62,182 nucleotides of DNA from an uncultured Pseudomonadota bacterium. Its GTDB lineage: Bacteria > Myxococcota_A > UBA796 > SXON01. Position 1 is the first letter of the stretch, and every line of letters begins with the position of its first letter. Below, in pieces: positions 44,829-53,020 of this stretch. The position numbers and the translations under genes are program-made. The DNA is taken from assembly GCA_903921785.1 (NCBI GenBank), contig CAIXRH010000256.1, forward strand, positions 1 through 62,182. The letters are read 5' to 3'. The notes beneath the pieces were generated by a model, which saw nothing but the letters and a program-made list of their open reading frames with translations, ran no database searches and was not told where the DNA came from.

Positions 44829-46220
44829 GTGGACCGTCAGACCCGTCAGCTCACCGTCCTCTCTCTCGTGCTCCTCGTCATCGTCGCCTTTGTGGTGATG
44901 GATCAGGACCGCGCCGATCGTGATCGCCCCACGAGCGACGACGCGCCCGCGAGCCACGACCTCTTCGCTTACACCAGCGAGCAGATCACCCACGTGAAGC
45001 TCACCCGCCCCGAAGGGGTGCTGGAATTCGAGAAGAAGGAGGGCGAGTGGGCGATGACCGCCCCCGTCTCCGTCGGCGCGGAGTCCAGCAAGGTCGATGC
45101 GATCGTCGATCGTTTCGAAGGACTCCGCATCGAGGAGGCCGAGCTCGGCAAGAACCTCGGCGACTACGGTCTGGACGACGAACACCGCACCGAGGTTCGG
45201 CTCGAAAAGGCCGACGGATCGGCGTACACCGTGTACATCGGGAAGGACACGGCGGCCGGCTACAAGACCTACGCCCAGGTCCCGGGAGACCCGGCGGCCC
45301 ACGTCGTCGACAACCAGGTGGCCTCGCTCGTCAGCAAGGCCGCCGAAGACTTCCGGGACCGCAACCTGCTCTCCTTCGCGGCGGGCGGCGCGAACCGCTT
45401 GACCATCGAGCAGGGCGGCGCCAAGACGATCCTCCGCAAGGACGACAGCGGATGGTGGGTCGGCGACAAGGGCCCGCGCGCGGACGCGAAGGTGGTGGAA
45501 GACTACGTCTCCGCGATCACCCTGATGAAGGTGGAGTCCTTCCTCGACGGGAAGACCCTCGCCGACGAGGGGCTCGACAACCCGTTCGCCACCGTGACGG
45601 TGGAGGATGAAGGTGGCACCCACACCCTGCGCATCGCCACCCCCGACGCCGACGGCGTCTCCGCCGCCGCGAGCGACCTCCCGGTGCGGATGAAGCAGGC
45701 CGACCTCGATGCGCTCCTCGCGCCCCACGCCTGGCCGAGCACCCGGCTCGTCGAGGTGAAGTCCTGGAAGGTGGAGAGCGTGTCGCTCCAGCTCGGCGAC
45801 AAGAAGCTGGAGGCCAACCGCAAGGATGGCGCCTGGAAGGACGGCACCGGGGCCGAGACCAAGGGCCTCGACGACGTGGTGGCCGTGGTCGTGGACCTGC
45901 CGGTGGATCGCTCCGCAACCCCGGCGATGGCCGGGAAATACGGGCACGTCACGCTCGGGCTCGGCGCGGGAAAAACCGTCTCCATCCAGATCGGCGACGA
46001 GCTCACCGGCGGCGCGCGCGTCGCCCAGGAGGACGCCGGCGGGCCCGCGTTCTCCGTCCCCAAGGACACGCTCGCCCTGCTCCAGGACGCGATCGATGGC
46101 AAGGCGAAGCCCAAGGCGCTCCCCGAATCGCCGGACGCCGAAGAAGGCGCGGGCGGCGGTCTGCCCCCGGGGATGGACATCGAGGAGCTGCTCCGTCAGG
46201 CGGGCGCAGGCGGGCAGTAG
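44829..46220 (+). CDS. membrane-anchored DUF4340 protein
   Basis: The 463-aa protein starts GTG and has one N-terminal membrane helix (about 8-25). Repeated beta-rich DUF4340 units follow (KLTRPEGVLEFEKKEGEWAM, LTIEQGGAKTILRKDDSGWW, VSLQLGDKKLEANRKDGAWK), in which a strand pair ends in a Trp. The C-terminus is Pro/Gly-rich. DUF4340 proteins often accompany GldG/ABC-2 type exporters in other genomes, but none is encoded here. The body is probably extracytoplasmic. A hairpin follows at 46318-46336. Confidence 0.85.
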   Translation: MDRQTRQLTVLSLVLLVIVAFVVMDQDRADRDRPTSDDAPASHDLFAYTSEQITHVKLTRPEGVLEFEKKEGEWAMTAPVSVGAESSKVDAIVDRFEGLRIEEAELGKNLGDYGLDDEHRTEVRLEKADGSAYTVYIGKDTAAGYKTYAQVPGDPAAHVVDNQVASLVSKAAEDFRDRNLLSFAAGGANRLTIEQGGAKTILRKDDSGWWVGDKGPRADAKVVEDYVSAITLMKVESFLDGKTLADEGLDNPFATVTVEDEGGTHTLRIATPDADGVSAAASDLPVRMKQADLDALLAPHAWPSTRLVEVKSWKVESVSLQLGDKKLEANRKDGAWKDGTGAETKGLDDVVAVVVDLPVDRSATPAMAGKYGHVTLGLGAGKTVSIQIGDELTGGARVAQEDAGGPAFSVPKDTLALLQDAIDGKAKPKALPESPDAEEGAGGGLPPGMDIEELLRQAGAGGQ

Positions 46221-46317
46221 TCGGCGGGAGTACGCGCGGCACGGAAGCCCAGCGCCCCGCCCGCTCATACGGTCTGGCCCTGAGGAAGATCGTTCGCCCG
46301 TCGCGGCGGCGCTGAGC

Positions 46318-46336
46318 GAGCCCGTGCAACGGGCTC
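46318..46336 (+). terminator. hairpin after the DUF4340 gene
   Basis: GAGCCCGT (46318-46325) and ACGGGCTC (46329-46336) form a perfect 8-bp stem with a 3-nt loop, about 100 bp after the stop. No U-tract. Confidence 0.45.
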
Positions 46337-46540
46337 CCACGGGCTTCCCGGCGTCGCGTGACAACCTTGTCCTTGTTCGCCGACGGTTCAGGGTGAGGTG
46401 ACGGGCCCGAAAGTGGGCCAGGCGTGTGACGTCACGGGCGAACCGGCCGAGCGCAGCGCGGGCCGGGCGCTCGTGGCGGCAGGACCCAGCGCCAACCCTC
46501 ACGTTCGCCGAGGCAACCGTGACGAAACTCGCGACGCCGG

Positions 46541-46584
46541 GAATCCCGCCTCCCCCGGCGCCGCGTCCTCGCCGGGCGAGCGGA
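46541..46584 (-). repeat. dispersed 3'-end repeat, copy 2
   Basis: This 44-nt sequence matches 201-243 with one indel and one substitution. It lies 19 bp downstream of the stop of the minus-strand lipoprotein at 46603, the same arrangement as copy 1. Confidence 0.6.
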
Positions 46585-46602
46585 ACTCAGGGGCAGACCG
46601 AA

Positions 46603-47394
46603 TCAGCCGTTGTCGACGATCCAGCCGTCGTGGTTCTGGAACAGCTCGTTCATCCCCAGCTCGGTGGTCCAGGCGACCAGGGTCTCGTCTTGGGGGGACT
46701 CAAACGTGGTCTCCGCCCAGAGGACGAGCAGGCGGAGCGTCGTGCCGTCCTCCTGTTCGACCCACAGCTCGATCGCGAAGGACTGCTCGATGCGGTCGGC
46801 GTTGGTGGTGGAGTCCGCGCCCTCCTCCATCCACCCCCGTGAAGCGCGGGCCGGGCGCCCATCGGAGAGCGCGAACGCCCGCCAGTCCTTCTTCAGCGTG
46901 AAGGGGACGGTCATCTCCGGATTGTCCTTGACCATCTCGTTGGACGTGCGGAGGAACGCGCAGGTGTCGGGGTAACAGTCGTGCCCGTCGAGGAACGTGC
47001 GGGTGTAGCTATCGGCGAAGGGCTCGATCCCCACCTGGTCCGCGACCATCACGATCCGGTCGTGCTCGGCGACCGGATGCGGCGAGAGCCAGGCCAGCGC
47101 GACTGGGAGGGTCAGCGCCGGATCGCGGTCGGGTCGCGTGAGCCCCTCCACGTCGGCGGCGGCGAGGTCGTGGGGCGTCAACGCGCGCTTCGTGAAGTCG
47201 GCGGCGGTCGGGTCCACCTGGTCGAAGGTCTCGCCCTCCAGCTGCTCGAACGCACGAACCAGGGTGTCCGGGTCTTCGTCGTCGAAGGCGCCGAGCGCGG
47301 CGATGGCCGCGTCCGAGAACGGCTCGGTGGCTGCAGGAGCGCTGTCGCAGCCGGCGGCGGCGAGGAGGAGCACGACCAAGGCTGAATCACGCAC
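46603..47394 (-). CDS. lipoprotein of unknown function
   Basis: The 263-aa protein (GTG 47394) begins MRDSALVVLLLAAAGC, a clear lipobox with Asp at +2. In E. coli that residue keeps lipoproteins in the inner membrane. The body contains HDCYPDTCAFLRTSNEM, with two nearby cysteines, and ELWVEQEDGTTLRLLVLW; no family is recognised. An in-frame ATG at 47424 is an alternative start but lies inside the histidine kinase gene. It overlaps that gene by 8 bp and probably forms an operon with it, so it may be the kinase's accessory or input protein. Confidence 0.7.
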   Translation of the reverse strand: MRDSALVVLLLAAAGCDSAPAATEPFSDAAIAALGAFDDEDPDTLVRAFEQLEGETFDQVDPTAADFTKRALTPHDLAAADVEGLTRPDRDPALTLPVALAWLSPHPVAEHDRIVMVADQVGIEPFADSYTRTFLDGHDCYPDTCAFLRTSNEMVKDNPEMTVPFTLKKDWRAFALSDGRPARASRGWMEEGADSTTNADRIEQSFAIELWVEQEDGTTLRLLVLWAETTFESPQDETLVAWTTELGMNELFQNHDGWIVDNG

Positions 47395-50185
47395 GGGAGC
47401 TCCACAACGACGCGACCTGCTCATCGACGAGGCGACGGAGCTCGCGCAGGTCGAACGGCTTGAGGAGGGTGGTGGCGTTGGCGTCGAGGACGAACCGCGC
47501 GACTTCCGGCGTCATCGAGCCTCCGGTCATGAAGATCACCCGCGTGGCGAGGACGGAGCCGCGATCGGCCAGCTCTCGCCACAAGCTGATGCCCGAGTGG
47601 GGGCCCAGGTGGAGGTCGAGGATCACCACGTCCCAGTCGGACGCCTCGATCTCGCGCCACGCGGCGGGCCCGTCGGTGGCGACCGTGACGTCGTGGTGCT
47701 CGAGGAACCCACGGATCACCTCGGTGAGCGCCACCTCGTCGTCGACGACGAGCACCCGCCCTCGCGGAGCCGACGACCCGACGCCTCCGCGTGCTTCACG
47801 GCTCACCGGCGCCGTCGCAGCGCGGCGCGGCGCGGCCGCCGGCGCCGGGAGCACGGACGCCACGGTCTCCTCGAACGCCGGCGGACCTGAGGCACCCGAG
47901 CCCGTCGGCTCGCCAACCGGCGCGGGCCGCTCGGTCCCGTTCGCCAGCGCCGCCCCGCCTTCCGCCGCCCGCAACCACAGGCTGAACGTCGCCCCCTCCG
48001 GCGTGGACTCCCGGAGCTCCAACCTGCCCCCCATGCGCCCCGCCAGCTCGCGGCAGATGTAGAGCCCGAGCCCCGACCCCTCCCCCCTGGCCCGAGTGGA
48101 CACGAACGGGTCGAAGAGCTGGGCCCGCACGGACTCGTCCACCCCTGGGCCAGAGTCCGCCACGTCGATCCGGACCTCGTCGCCCACCCGCTCGGCCCGC
48201 ACCACCACCCGACGGCGCTCCAGCGCGCGCGTTCCGAGCGCGAGCAGCGCGTTGGTGAGGAGGTTGACGAGAATCTGCCCGATCCAGATACCGTTGCCGT
48301 TCGCGACCAACGTAGGGTCGAGCTCCTGGATCACCCGTGCCGGAGGGAGTCCCACCCCCGTGGCGACCCCGATGGAGTGATCCGCGACCGGACCGAGCTC
48401 CACCGGACCGAGCTCCACCGCGCCCGCCGTGGCGATGGCCCGCAGCTGCGCCACGACCTGCCGGACCCGAACCGCCCCCCCGAGCGCCCGGGACACGCGC
48501 CCCGCGACGTCCCCGTAGCCCTCGGCGGCGAGCTCGAGGTTGCCGATGACGTAGGTCAGCGGGTTGTTGATCTCGTGCGCCAGGCCCGCCGCGAGCCCGC
48601 CAAGCGCGATCATCCGCTCGGCCGCACGCAGCTGCGACTCCACCCGGACCCGCGCGCCGACGTCGTGGGCCACGATGAGGCGGGCGGGCTCGCCGACCCA
48701 CTCCACGGCCGCGGGCGCACAGATCTCAACCGACGCCGTACCCCCGCCCACCACGTTGACGCGAACCGGAGAGCCGCGGCCCGCCGCCGATCGGAGCGTC
48801 GGGAGCACGGTCGCCAGTCCGCCCGCCCCGAACATCACTCGGGCGGCGGCGTTGGAGAAGAGCACCCTGTCCTCGGTGCAGGCGATCACCACGTCGGGCA
48901 TGGCGTCGAGGACGGCGCGGAGCTCCGCCTCGGAGGCGCGCACCCGTTCGTTCGCGGCGCGGGAGAGCTCCTCGGCGTTCACCCGCTCGGTCACGTCGGC
49001 GAGCGCGACGACCTCGGCGGGCGCGCCCGTCGCCCCCACGTGGGAGTGGCCGGTCCAGATCGCCTCGAGGTGGCGGACGGCCCCCGCGGGCCCCGGGAGC
49101 GACACCACGCGCCGGCCCCGCGGCTGATCTCCCCCGCACGTGGGGCACGTGCTCGTGCCCGGTGGACGCACCTTCTCCCTCACCTTCGCCCAGAGCTCGG
49201 AGGGAGAGCCCCACGGGGCGGCGAGGGCGACGCTCGCCGAGTTGTAGTGATCCGGGTGGCCGCCCGCGCCCAAGGTGAGCACCGCGAGGCCGGTGGCATC
49301 GGCCACGTGGGCGAGGGCCGCCGAGCGCTGCTTCGCTTCGTGGGCGCGGCGGAGTTGATCGACGTCGGTGGTCCAGCAGGCCACCCGCTCGGCGCGACCG
49401 GCCGCATCGCGTTCGGCGAGGCCTCGACTGAGCACCCAGCGCCAGGTCCCCGCGGCGTCCAGCAGGCGGTACTCCGCCTCAAACGGCCCCTCTCCACGCT
49501 CGACGTGGCGATCGAGCGTGGCGCGCAACGCCGCGGCATCCTCGGGGTGCACCCGGCGGAGCCAATCTTCGAGGGTCGCGCCGCCGACGCCGGTCATCCG
49601 GGTCCATCCGCCGGCGAACACCACCACGCCGGTCGCGAGGTCCCACTCCCAGAGCCCGTCGTGAGTCGCCTCGGTGAGCAGGTGGAGGCGACGTTTTTCC
49701 CGCCGCGACGTCGCCAGGGCCCGGAGCGCGGCGAGGAGCGCGGCGAGGCACCCGGCGCCGAGCGTGAGCCCCCCGATCACGGCGTAGCGGGCCTGGTCGA
49801 CACGCTCGCCGATCCTCACCGAATCCGCGCGGTTCTCGGCCCGAAGGAGGGTGGCGGCGCGAGCGCGGGCCGCGGTGGAGGAGGTCTTCGGCTCCACCAG
49901 GGCGTCCGCGAGGTCGGCCAACGCCGCGTCGAGCGCGGCGGCGTCCTCCCCGACGGTGATCGGCTCGGCGCGAGCCGCCGCCTGGACCTTGCGGACCTCG
50001 GCCGGACCCTCCGCGCCCTCGAGCATCCCCAACCAGCCCACGCGATCGCTCACGCGCGCCCGAAGCCGGGAGACATCCTCGAACACCGAGTAGAAGCCGC
50101 CCGCGTACCCGGCCAGCGCGAGCGCGACCAGCGCCGGGAGACCGACGTGGACCAAGAGGCTGCGCGGCGATCGGGTGGGGGTCAC
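47387..50185 (-). CDS. membrane hybrid histidine kinase with PAS domains and receiver
   Basis: The 932-aa protein (GTG start) has two N-terminal membrane helices (about 10-32 and 134-157) around a short periplasmic helical sensor (four-helix-bundle-like). At least two PAS-type domains follow (about 165-290 and 410-515), with a CPTCGG motif at about 350 that could bind metal. Phosphoacceptor His537 is in GLAHEINNPLTYV. The ATPase domain has NLLTNALLAL, DSGPGV and GSGLGLYI. A Pro/Ala linker leads to a receiver with Asp857 (VILDLHLG). It is divergent from the MopE lipoprotein gene (84 bp between) and coupled to the lipoprotein downstream. Confidence 0.88.
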   Translation of the reverse strand: MTPTRSPRSLLVHVGLPALVALALAGYAGGFYSVFEDVSRLRARVSDRVGWLGMLEGAEGPAEVRKVQAAARAEPITVGEDAAALDAALADLADALVEPKTSSTAARARAATLLRAENRADSVRIGERVDQARYAVIGGLTLGAGCLAALLAALRALATSRREKRRLHLLTEATHDGLWEWDLATGVVVFAGGWTRMTGVGGATLEDWLRRVHPEDAAALRATLDRHVERGEGPFEAEYRLLDAAGTWRWVLSRGLAERDAAGRAERVACWTTDVDQLRRAHEAKQRSAALAHVADATGLAVLTLGAGGHPDHYNSASVALAAPWGSPSELWAKVREKVRPPGTSTCPTCGGDQPRGRRVVSLPGPAGAVRHLEAIWTGHSHVGATGAPAEVVALADVTERVNAEELSRAANERVRASEAELRAVLDAMPDVVIACTEDRVLFSNAAARVMFGAGGLATVLPTLRSAAGRGSPVRVNVVGGGTASVEICAPAAVEWVGEPARLIVAHDVGARVRVESQLRAAERMIALGGLAAGLAHEINNPLTYVIGNLELAAEGYGDVAGRVSRALGGAVRVRQVVAQLRAIATAGAVELGPVELGPVADHSIGVATGVGLPPARVIQELDPTLVANGNGIWIGQILVNLLTNALLALGTRALERRRVVVRAERVGDEVRIDVADSGPGVDESVRAQLFDPFVSTRARGEGSGLGLYICRELAGRMGGRLELRESTPEGATFSLWLRAAEGGAALANGTERPAPVGEPTGSGASGPPAFEETVASVLPAPAAAPRRAATAPVSREARGGVGSSAPRGRVLVVDDEVALTEVIRGFLEHHDVTVATDGPAAWREIEASDWDVVILDLHLGPHSGISLWRELADRGSVLATRVIFMTGGSMTPEVARFVLDANATTLLKPFDLRELRRLVDEQVASLWSSRA

Positions 50186-50269
50186 ACGACACCGTCGCCC
50201 GATCCAGGCCGGACGTCAACGCGCGGCGCCGAGGATGCGCGCGGGCCGCTCCCGTGACACACTCCTCGC

Positions 50270-52423
50270 ATGGTGCTCCTCCTCCTGCTCGGCTGCCCGA
50301 ACGACCAGAAGCTGGGCGTCTACGACGCGCTGCCCACCGCCACCCTCGCCAGCCCGGTCGACGGGCAGACCTTCCCGGCCCACACCGCGATCGCATTCGA
50401 GGGGGAGGTCCACGATCAAGAGACCGATCTCGCCGATCTGGGGGTGAGCCTCTCGTCGAACCTCGACGGAGTGGTCGTCCCCTCCCTCGTGCCCAGCGCC
50501 GACGGCGCCATCGACTACCCGGTGGCCAGCCTCTCCGTGGGAACGCACACCATCACCCTCGCGGTGGTCGACGACATCGGGCAGCAGGCCGTCGCCAACG
50601 TCACCCTCACGATCGAGGCGGTGCCCGACGCGCCGGAGGTGGCGGTCGTCCACCCCGTGCTCGGCGAGACGGGCAGGGACGACGCCCCGTTCACCTTCGT
50701 GGGCCAGCTCGCCGACGCGACCGACGCCCTCGACACCCTCACCTTCACCGTGACCGCGGAGGACGTGGGCGAGGTGTGCACCGCCCCCGCAGACGCCGCC
50801 GGGGTCGCCGCCTGCGCCGGCAACCTCCCCCCGGGGACCGCGTACCTCACCTTCACGGCGACGGACCCTGGCGGGCTCACCGGCACCGCCGAGGCCGGCC
50901 TGGTGGTGGCCAGCCACCTCGACCTCGACGACGACGCCGACGGATGGACCGAGAACCAGGGCGACTGCGACGATGCCCGGGACTCCGTGCACCCCGGCGC
51001 CACCGAGACCTTCGACGACGTGGACGAAGACTGCGACGGAGTGGTCGACAACGGCACGACCAACCACGACGACGACGGCGACGGGCTCGCCGAGGTGGAC
51101 GGGGACTGCGACGACGCCGACGCGAGCAGCTTCCCGGGCGGCGTGGAGGTGATCGACGGCGCCGACAACGACTGCGACGGCCTCGTGGACGACCAGACCT
51201 CGATCTGGGACGACGACGCCGACGGCTACGCCGAGACCGACGGCGACTGCGACGACGCCGAGGCCGGCGTACACCCCGGCGCCAGCGAGCTCGAAGACGG
51301 CGTGGACCAGGACTGCGACGGCGTCGTCGACGAAGGCACCGCCGCGTTCGACGACGACGGCGACGGCGTGACCGAGAACGCCGGCGACTGCGACGACGGC
51401 GACCCCAGCGCCTATCCGGGCGCCCCCGAGAACCTCTCCGACAGCGTGGACCAGGACTGCGACGGCGTCGCCCAGCAGGACGCCGACGGCGACGGCGCGA
51501 TCTCGCTCGCCACCGGCGGCGACGACTGCGACGACACCGATGACGCCACGTTCCCCGGGGCGGCGTACGCGGAAGCGGACCCGACGATCTGCGCCACCGA
51601 CGCCGACGGCGACGGCTTCGGCGACGACGTGCCCGTCTCCGGGGTCGACGCCGGCTCCGACTGCGATGACGGCAACCCGGCCGTGAACCCGGACGTCAGC
51701 GAAGACGCGTCGAACTACGTGGACGAAGACTGCGACGGCACCGCGCAGCTCGACCTCGACGTGGACGGCTACGTCTCCATCGGCACCGGCGGCGACGACT
51801 GCGACGACCACGACGCGTCCACCCATCCGAACCTCGCCTACAACGAAACGAACCCCGCGCTCTGCTACACCGACACCGACGGCGACGGCTTCGGCGACGA
51901 CGCCCCGACCGGCACGGTGACCGCTGGTAGCGACTGCGACGACGGCGACAGCGGCATCAACCCCGACGCCACCGAGACCTGCGACAGCGCCGACAACGAC
52001 TGCGACGGCTCCGTGGACGAAGAGAACGCCACCGGCTGCACCACGTACTACTACGACTACGACGGCGACGCGTACGGCAGCAAGACGACGGCGGGCAAGT
52101 GCCTCTGCGCCCCCACCGGCTACTACACTTCCTCGTACAAGACCGATTGTTACGACAACAACGCCTCGGCCAACCCCAGCGCCACCAGCTACTACACGAC
52201 CGACCGGGGCGACGGCGACTACGACTACAACTGCAACTCGGTCGAGGACAAGAAGTACCCCGACCTCGGGGATTGTTCGGGTTGGCCGCTGTGCACCCTC
52301 TCCTCCGGGTGGAAGAGCTCCGTGCGCTCCTGCGGCACGACCGGCACCTACTACACCGGCTGTTCCCTCGACTGGACGAGCTGCTCGTCCACCGTCACCT
52401 CCCGAACCCAGAGCTGCCGCTGA
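50270..52423 (+). CDS. large lipoprotein with MopE-type Asp/Cys repeats
   Basis: The 717-aa protein has the minimal signal peptide MVLLLLLGC. Two Ig/cadherin-like beta domains follow (about 20-120 and 125-215). About eight MopE-type repeats (about 218-610) contain DDDxDGxxExxGDCDD, with DCDG closing each. The C-terminal 100 residues are Cys-, Tyr- and Ser-rich. It is very acidic, so strong Ca2+ or other metal binding is expected; MopE of Methylococcus binds copper, but that role should not be assumed. It ends in a TGATG overlap with slyX. Confidence 0.82.
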   Translation: MVLLLLLGCPNDQKLGVYDALPTATLASPVDGQTFPAHTAIAFEGEVHDQETDLADLGVSLSSNLDGVVVPSLVPSADGAIDYPVASLSVGTHTITLAVVDDIGQQAVANVTLTIEAVPDAPEVAVVHPVLGETGRDDAPFTFVGQLADATDALDTLTFTVTAEDVGEVCTAPADAAGVAACAGNLPPGTAYLTFTATDPGGLTGTAEAGLVVASHLDLDDDADGWTENQGDCDDARDSVHPGATETFDDVDEDCDGVVDNGTTNHDDDGDGLAEVDGDCDDADASSFPGGVEVIDGADNDCDGLVDDQTSIWDDDADGYAETDGDCDDAEAGVHPGASELEDGVDQDCDGVVDEGTAAFDDDGDGVTENAGDCDDGDPSAYPGAPENLSDSVDQDCDGVAQQDADGDGAISLATGGDDCDDTDDATFPGAAYAEADPTICATDADGDGFGDDVPVSGVDAGSDCDDGNPAVNPDVSEDASNYVDEDCDGTAQLDLDVDGYVSIGTGGDDCDDHDASTHPNLAYNETNPALCYTDTDGDGFGDDAPTGTVTAGSDCDDGDSGINPDATETCDSADNDCDGSVDEENATGCTTYYYDYDGDAYGSKTTAGKCLCAPTGYYTSSYKTDCYDNNASANPSATSYYTTDRGDGDYDYNCNSVEDKKYPDLGDCSGWPLCTLSSGWKSSVRSCGTTGTYYTGCSLDWTSCSSTVTSRTQSCR

Positions 52424-52623
52424 TGAACGATCGCATCGACGCCGTCGAGGCCCGCGTGGCCTGGCTGGAGAAGAACCTGTCCGATCTCGACGAGGTCGTG
52501 CGCGCCCTCGGCGACGATCTCCGCCTGATGCGCGCCGAGCTGGAGCGGATGCGCGAGGCCCAGACGGCCGCCGGAGACGACCTCTCCAGCGGGCAGAAGT
52601 GGGAGGTTCCACCGCATTATTGA
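52423..52623 (+). CDS. slyX: SlyX family protein
   Basis: This 66-aa protein is a short coiled coil: DRIDAVEARVAWLEKNLSDL and a following heptad helix, ending GQKWEVPPHY. The -VPPHY ending is the characteristic SlyX signature. The function of SlyX is poorly known; in E. coli it lies beside slyD. Here its ATG overlaps the stop of the MopE lipoprotein gene (TGATG), which implies co-translation. Confidence 0.85.
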   Translation: MNDRIDAVEARVAWLEKNLSDLDEVVRALGDDLRLMRAELERMREAQTAAGDDLSSGQKWEVPPHY

Positions 52624-53020
52624 GGCGGCTGGAGGCTTCAGCCTTCAGGCTTTAGGGGCGCAGGGATCGGCGCGTGGGCGACCTTCCGCCCCTCCCCCCC
52701 TTCGAAAATGGGCGTCGTTCCCACCCTTCTCCCTCTTGGAGAAGGGGCGCGGAGCGCCGGATGAGGGGATTCACGTCGCCCCACCGAGCCGCCATCGCCC
52801 GGCCGCCATCCCCCCGCGCCACCGCCCCTCCGGGAGCGGGCGACCTCCCTCCCCCCTCGAGAATGGGCGCCCTTCCTCCCGTTCTCCCTCCGGGAGAAGG
52901 TGGCGCGGAGCGCCGGATGAGGGGACTCACGCCGCCCCACCGAGCCACCATCGCCCCTCCGCGCGAACGCCGCGCGATTGTCACCGGGATCCGCTACGAT
53001 GCGGACGACCCCGGAAGCCC
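52624..53020. other. 397-bp intergenic region with tandem repeats
   Basis: No gene is visible. It contains a small AGGC-TTCA-GCCT hairpin region just after slyX (about 52632-52650) and two tandem copies of a repeat unit (see 52676-52956), then the start region of the FG-GAP lipoprotein. Confidence 0.6.
52676..52956. repeat. tandem duplicated intergenic repeat, period about 162 bp
   Basis: Unit 1 (52676-52800) and unit 2 (52838-52956) share GGGCGACC, an AATGGGCG block, a TTCTCCCTC...GGAGAAGG hairpin, the perfect GGCGCGGAGCGCCGGATGAG block, and CCCCACCGAGCC. The motif GCGCGGAGCGCCGGATGAG resembles dispersed intergenic repeats I know from many Proteobacteria. Confidence 0.75.

Larger units (their letters stand above)
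46221..46602. other. 382-bp non-coding region between convergent genes
   Basis: No gene is supported. The stretch contains the terminator-like hairpin at 46318-46336, an inverted repeat of CCCGGCGTCGCG (46347-46358 with 46530-46541), another of GTTCGCCCGT (46292-46301 with 46433-46442), and the second copy of the dispersed repeat (46541-46584). Confidence 0.6.

Noticed and set aside
46470-46482. Short match to the selC 3' end (TGGCGGCAGG), considered as an attachment site
   Set aside because: Only 10 bases match and no integrase or island genes lie between; expected by chance at this GC content.
50930-52030. Repeated GACTGCGACGAC units resembling a satellite
   Set aside because: They encode the DCDD motifs of MopE-type repeats in frame and diverge as protein repeats do.
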